From the NCBI GenBank assembly GCA_902488965.1, contig CABTYA010000003.1:1-34618 (forward strand): a stretch of 34,618 bases of DNA, read 5' to 3'. This stretch comes from an uncultured Veillonellaceae bacterium (lineage in GTDB: Bacteria; Bacillota; Negativicutes; Veillonellales; Negativicoccaceae). Numbering within the stretch: position 1 is the stretch's first letter; each line of letters opens with the position of its first letter. Positions 33,582 through 34,618 of this stretch are shown in pieces. Both the position numbers and the translations under genes were made by a program. The notes below the pieces were generated by a model that saw only the letters and a program-made list of their open reading frames with translations, had not been told where the DNA came from and ran no database searches.

Positions 33582-33783
33582 TGATATTCCCGTAAGCAGC
33601 GTCCGTCATGATCATAACCATAAAAGATATTCACCTTTCTTTATGTGCATTCTTCCTCCCGTTTTCCCGTCATGGTACGCTCCCCGTTTCCCCGCAGTCC
33701 CGCCCTGCCGATCCGCAGTCCGCACTGCGTCGCCCCGCCGCCCGTATGCTATAATACAGTTACGTACTAAAGGAGGGACGAGC
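33582..33783. other. Intergenic region between divergent porin and lipoprotein genes
   Basis: No gene is supported here. It holds the porin -35 side on the left and, on the plus strand, an extended -10 (TGCTATAAT, hexamer 33750-33755) before the lipoprotein gene. A 12-codon minus-strand frame (MHIKKGEYLLWL, from about 33647) has a good GGGAGGAAGA site but nothing else to support it. Confidence 0.5.
33747..33755 (+). promoter_or_regulatory. Extended -10 promoter of the binding lipoprotein gene
   Basis: TGCTATAAT is a consensus -10 with the TG extension; no good -35 is seen. The gene start lies 28 bp downstream behind AAAGGAGGG. Confidence 0.65.
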
Positions 33784-34618
33784 ATGGGCATATTGTGGAA
33801 GGGGCGCCTGCAGCGGCTGGTGTGGATTGCCGTTGCGATGTTGCTGCTCTGCGGCTGCGGACGTACCGAGAACGCACCGCCTGCGGGCGATTCGCCGTTA
33901 CCGGTACGGGTCGGCGTGTTACGGCTGGCCAGCTCGGCACCGATATTTATCGGAATCGAGCAGGGATTTTTTGCCGAAGAAGGCATCGCGGTCGAGCCGG
34001 TTTGGTTTGACGCGGCGCAACCGGTCGCGGTCGCCACGGCCGCCGACGAGATTGATGTCGGTGCCTCGGGTCTCACCGCGGGCCTTTACAATCTTGCCGC
34101 CGGCGGCAAGACGCCCGTGCTCGTGGCCGACAAGGGGCGTGAAACGGCGGCCTACTCGAGCAATCGACTGGTCGTAACCCGCTCGCAGTATGACAGCGGT
34201 GTACGGACGGTGGCCGACTTGGCCGGAAGGCGCATCGGCAACACGCAGGCAGGCTCCAGCTACCAATATATGCTCGGCGCCATGCTCGAGCGGGAAGGCC
34301 TGTCGGTCAATGCCGTTTCCTATGCCAATCTCGGCAAAGTGGGCGCGATTGTCGTGGCGCTGCGCAACGGGCAAATCGACGGCGCCATCCTGAACGAGCC
34401 GCATGCGTCACGGCTGCTGGCGGACGATACGGTTCGTGAGATCACCCCGGTCGGCGCAATCGTCCCCGCGCAGGTATCGGCGATATTCTACTCGCCGGCC
34501 TTCGCTGCGGACAATGAACGCGCCGTCGCCTTTATGCGCGGTTACATCCGCGCATGCCACTACTACTGCGATGTCGTCTTCGGACAGACGCCCGCGGCAC
34601 GCGAGAACGACCCGCGCT
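33784..34618 (+). CDS. NMT1/SsuA-type ABC substrate-binding lipoprotein, 3' end outside window
   Basis: The first 278 residues of a periplasmic binding lipoprotein are visible. The signal (VWIAVAMLLLCGCG) gives a lipobox LCGC with the second Cys lipidated. The mature part VRVGVLRLASSAPIFIGIEQGFFAEEGIAVE and then VGASGLTAGLYNLAAGGKTPV are the family blocks for nitrate/sulfonate/taurine, bicarbonate or thiamine-precursor binders. AGRRIGNTQAGSSYQYML and GQIDGAILNEPHASRL continue the fold. The ligand is unknown. Permease and ATPase genes would be expected beyond the right edge. AAAGGAGGGACGAGC precedes ATG 33784. Unlike the two other binding proteins in the window, it is a lipoprotein. Confidence 0.9.
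   Translation, partial: MGILWKGRLQRLVWIAVAMLLLCGCGRTENAPPAGDSPLPVRVGVLRLASSAPIFIGIEQGFFAEEGIAVEPVWFDAAQPVAVATAADEIDVGASGLTAGLYNLAAGGKTPVLVADKGRETAAYSSNRLVVTRSQYDSGVRTVADLAGRRIGNTQAGSSYQYMLGAMLEREGLSVNAVSYANLGKVGAIVVALRNGQIDGAILNEPHASRLLADDTVREITPVGAIVPAQVSAIFYSPAFAADNERAVAFMRGYIRACHYYCDVVFGQTPAARENDPR

Noticed and set aside
33612..33647. A 12-codon minus-strand peptide (MHIKKGEYLLWL) with a good ribosome-binding site
   Set aside because: Too short to support as a gene, no conservation evidence and no resemblance to a known leader peptide; could be chance.
1..34618. CRISPR arrays, tRNA/rRNA genes, transposons, prophage or toxin-antitoxin genes
   Set aside because: No spaced direct repeats, tRNA-like cloverleaf, transposase motif or phage gene was recognised on either strand.

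Overview
The window reads as chromosome of a diderm Firmicute, most likely class Negativicutes (Veillonella/Megasphaera/Dialister-like). The evidence is a mix of traits. Outer-membrane genes are present: an SLH-domain porin of the OmpM type and two TonB-dependent receptors ending in aromatic residues. They sit beside Firmicute-style RNA regulation (T-box and PyrR attenuators) and RNase M5. Almost everything is on the minus strand. Only a GDSL-type hydrolase (5931-6509) and a truncated substrate-binding lipoprotein at the right edge are on the plus strand. The species cannot be fixed from the sequence alone.

Layout from left to right. (1) 1-3490: a serine operon, serC-serA-histidine phosphatase, behind a strong promoter and a T-box leader that carries two antiterminator/terminator modules but seemingly one Stem I. 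(2) 3560-7871: central-metabolism and housekeeping genes: an HD-domain protein, glpX, a transaldolase/F6P aldolase, a divergent SGNH hydrolase, rsmA and rnmV. The rnmV message looks leaderless. (3) 7983-16353: the pyrimidine operon pyrB-pyrC-carA-carB-pyrK-pyrD with overlapping genes, preceded by a promoter, a PyrR-binding element and an attenuator, and closed by a terminator; pyrE and pyrF are not here. (4) 16379-21871: a four-gene cassette: a short GrpE-like protein, a divergent Hsp70 with an extra domain between its nucleotide-binding and substrate-binding parts, and two proteins sharing an N-terminal J-like domain without HPD, the second tail-anchored. It looks like a self-contained, undescribed Hsp70 chaperone system and is the most interesting item. 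(5) 22212-31678: a metal-chelate uptake region with two paralogous TonB-receptor/binding-protein pairs, one FecCD permease, one ATPase and a CGGC-domain protein. One receptor gene carries a single-base frameshift. (6) 31881-34618: the SLH porin behind a consensus promoter, then a divergent NMT1/SsuA-type binding lipoprotein cut by the window end.

How it fits together: amino-acid and nucleotide synthesis are controlled by transcription attenuation that senses tRNA charging or UMP. The uptake region is likely controlled by iron (Fur-like site) and by an unknown repressor (paired palindromes). Envelope functions (OmpM, TonB receptors, binding proteins that appear membrane-anchored) dominate the right third. 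All family assignments come from motif reading, without database searches.
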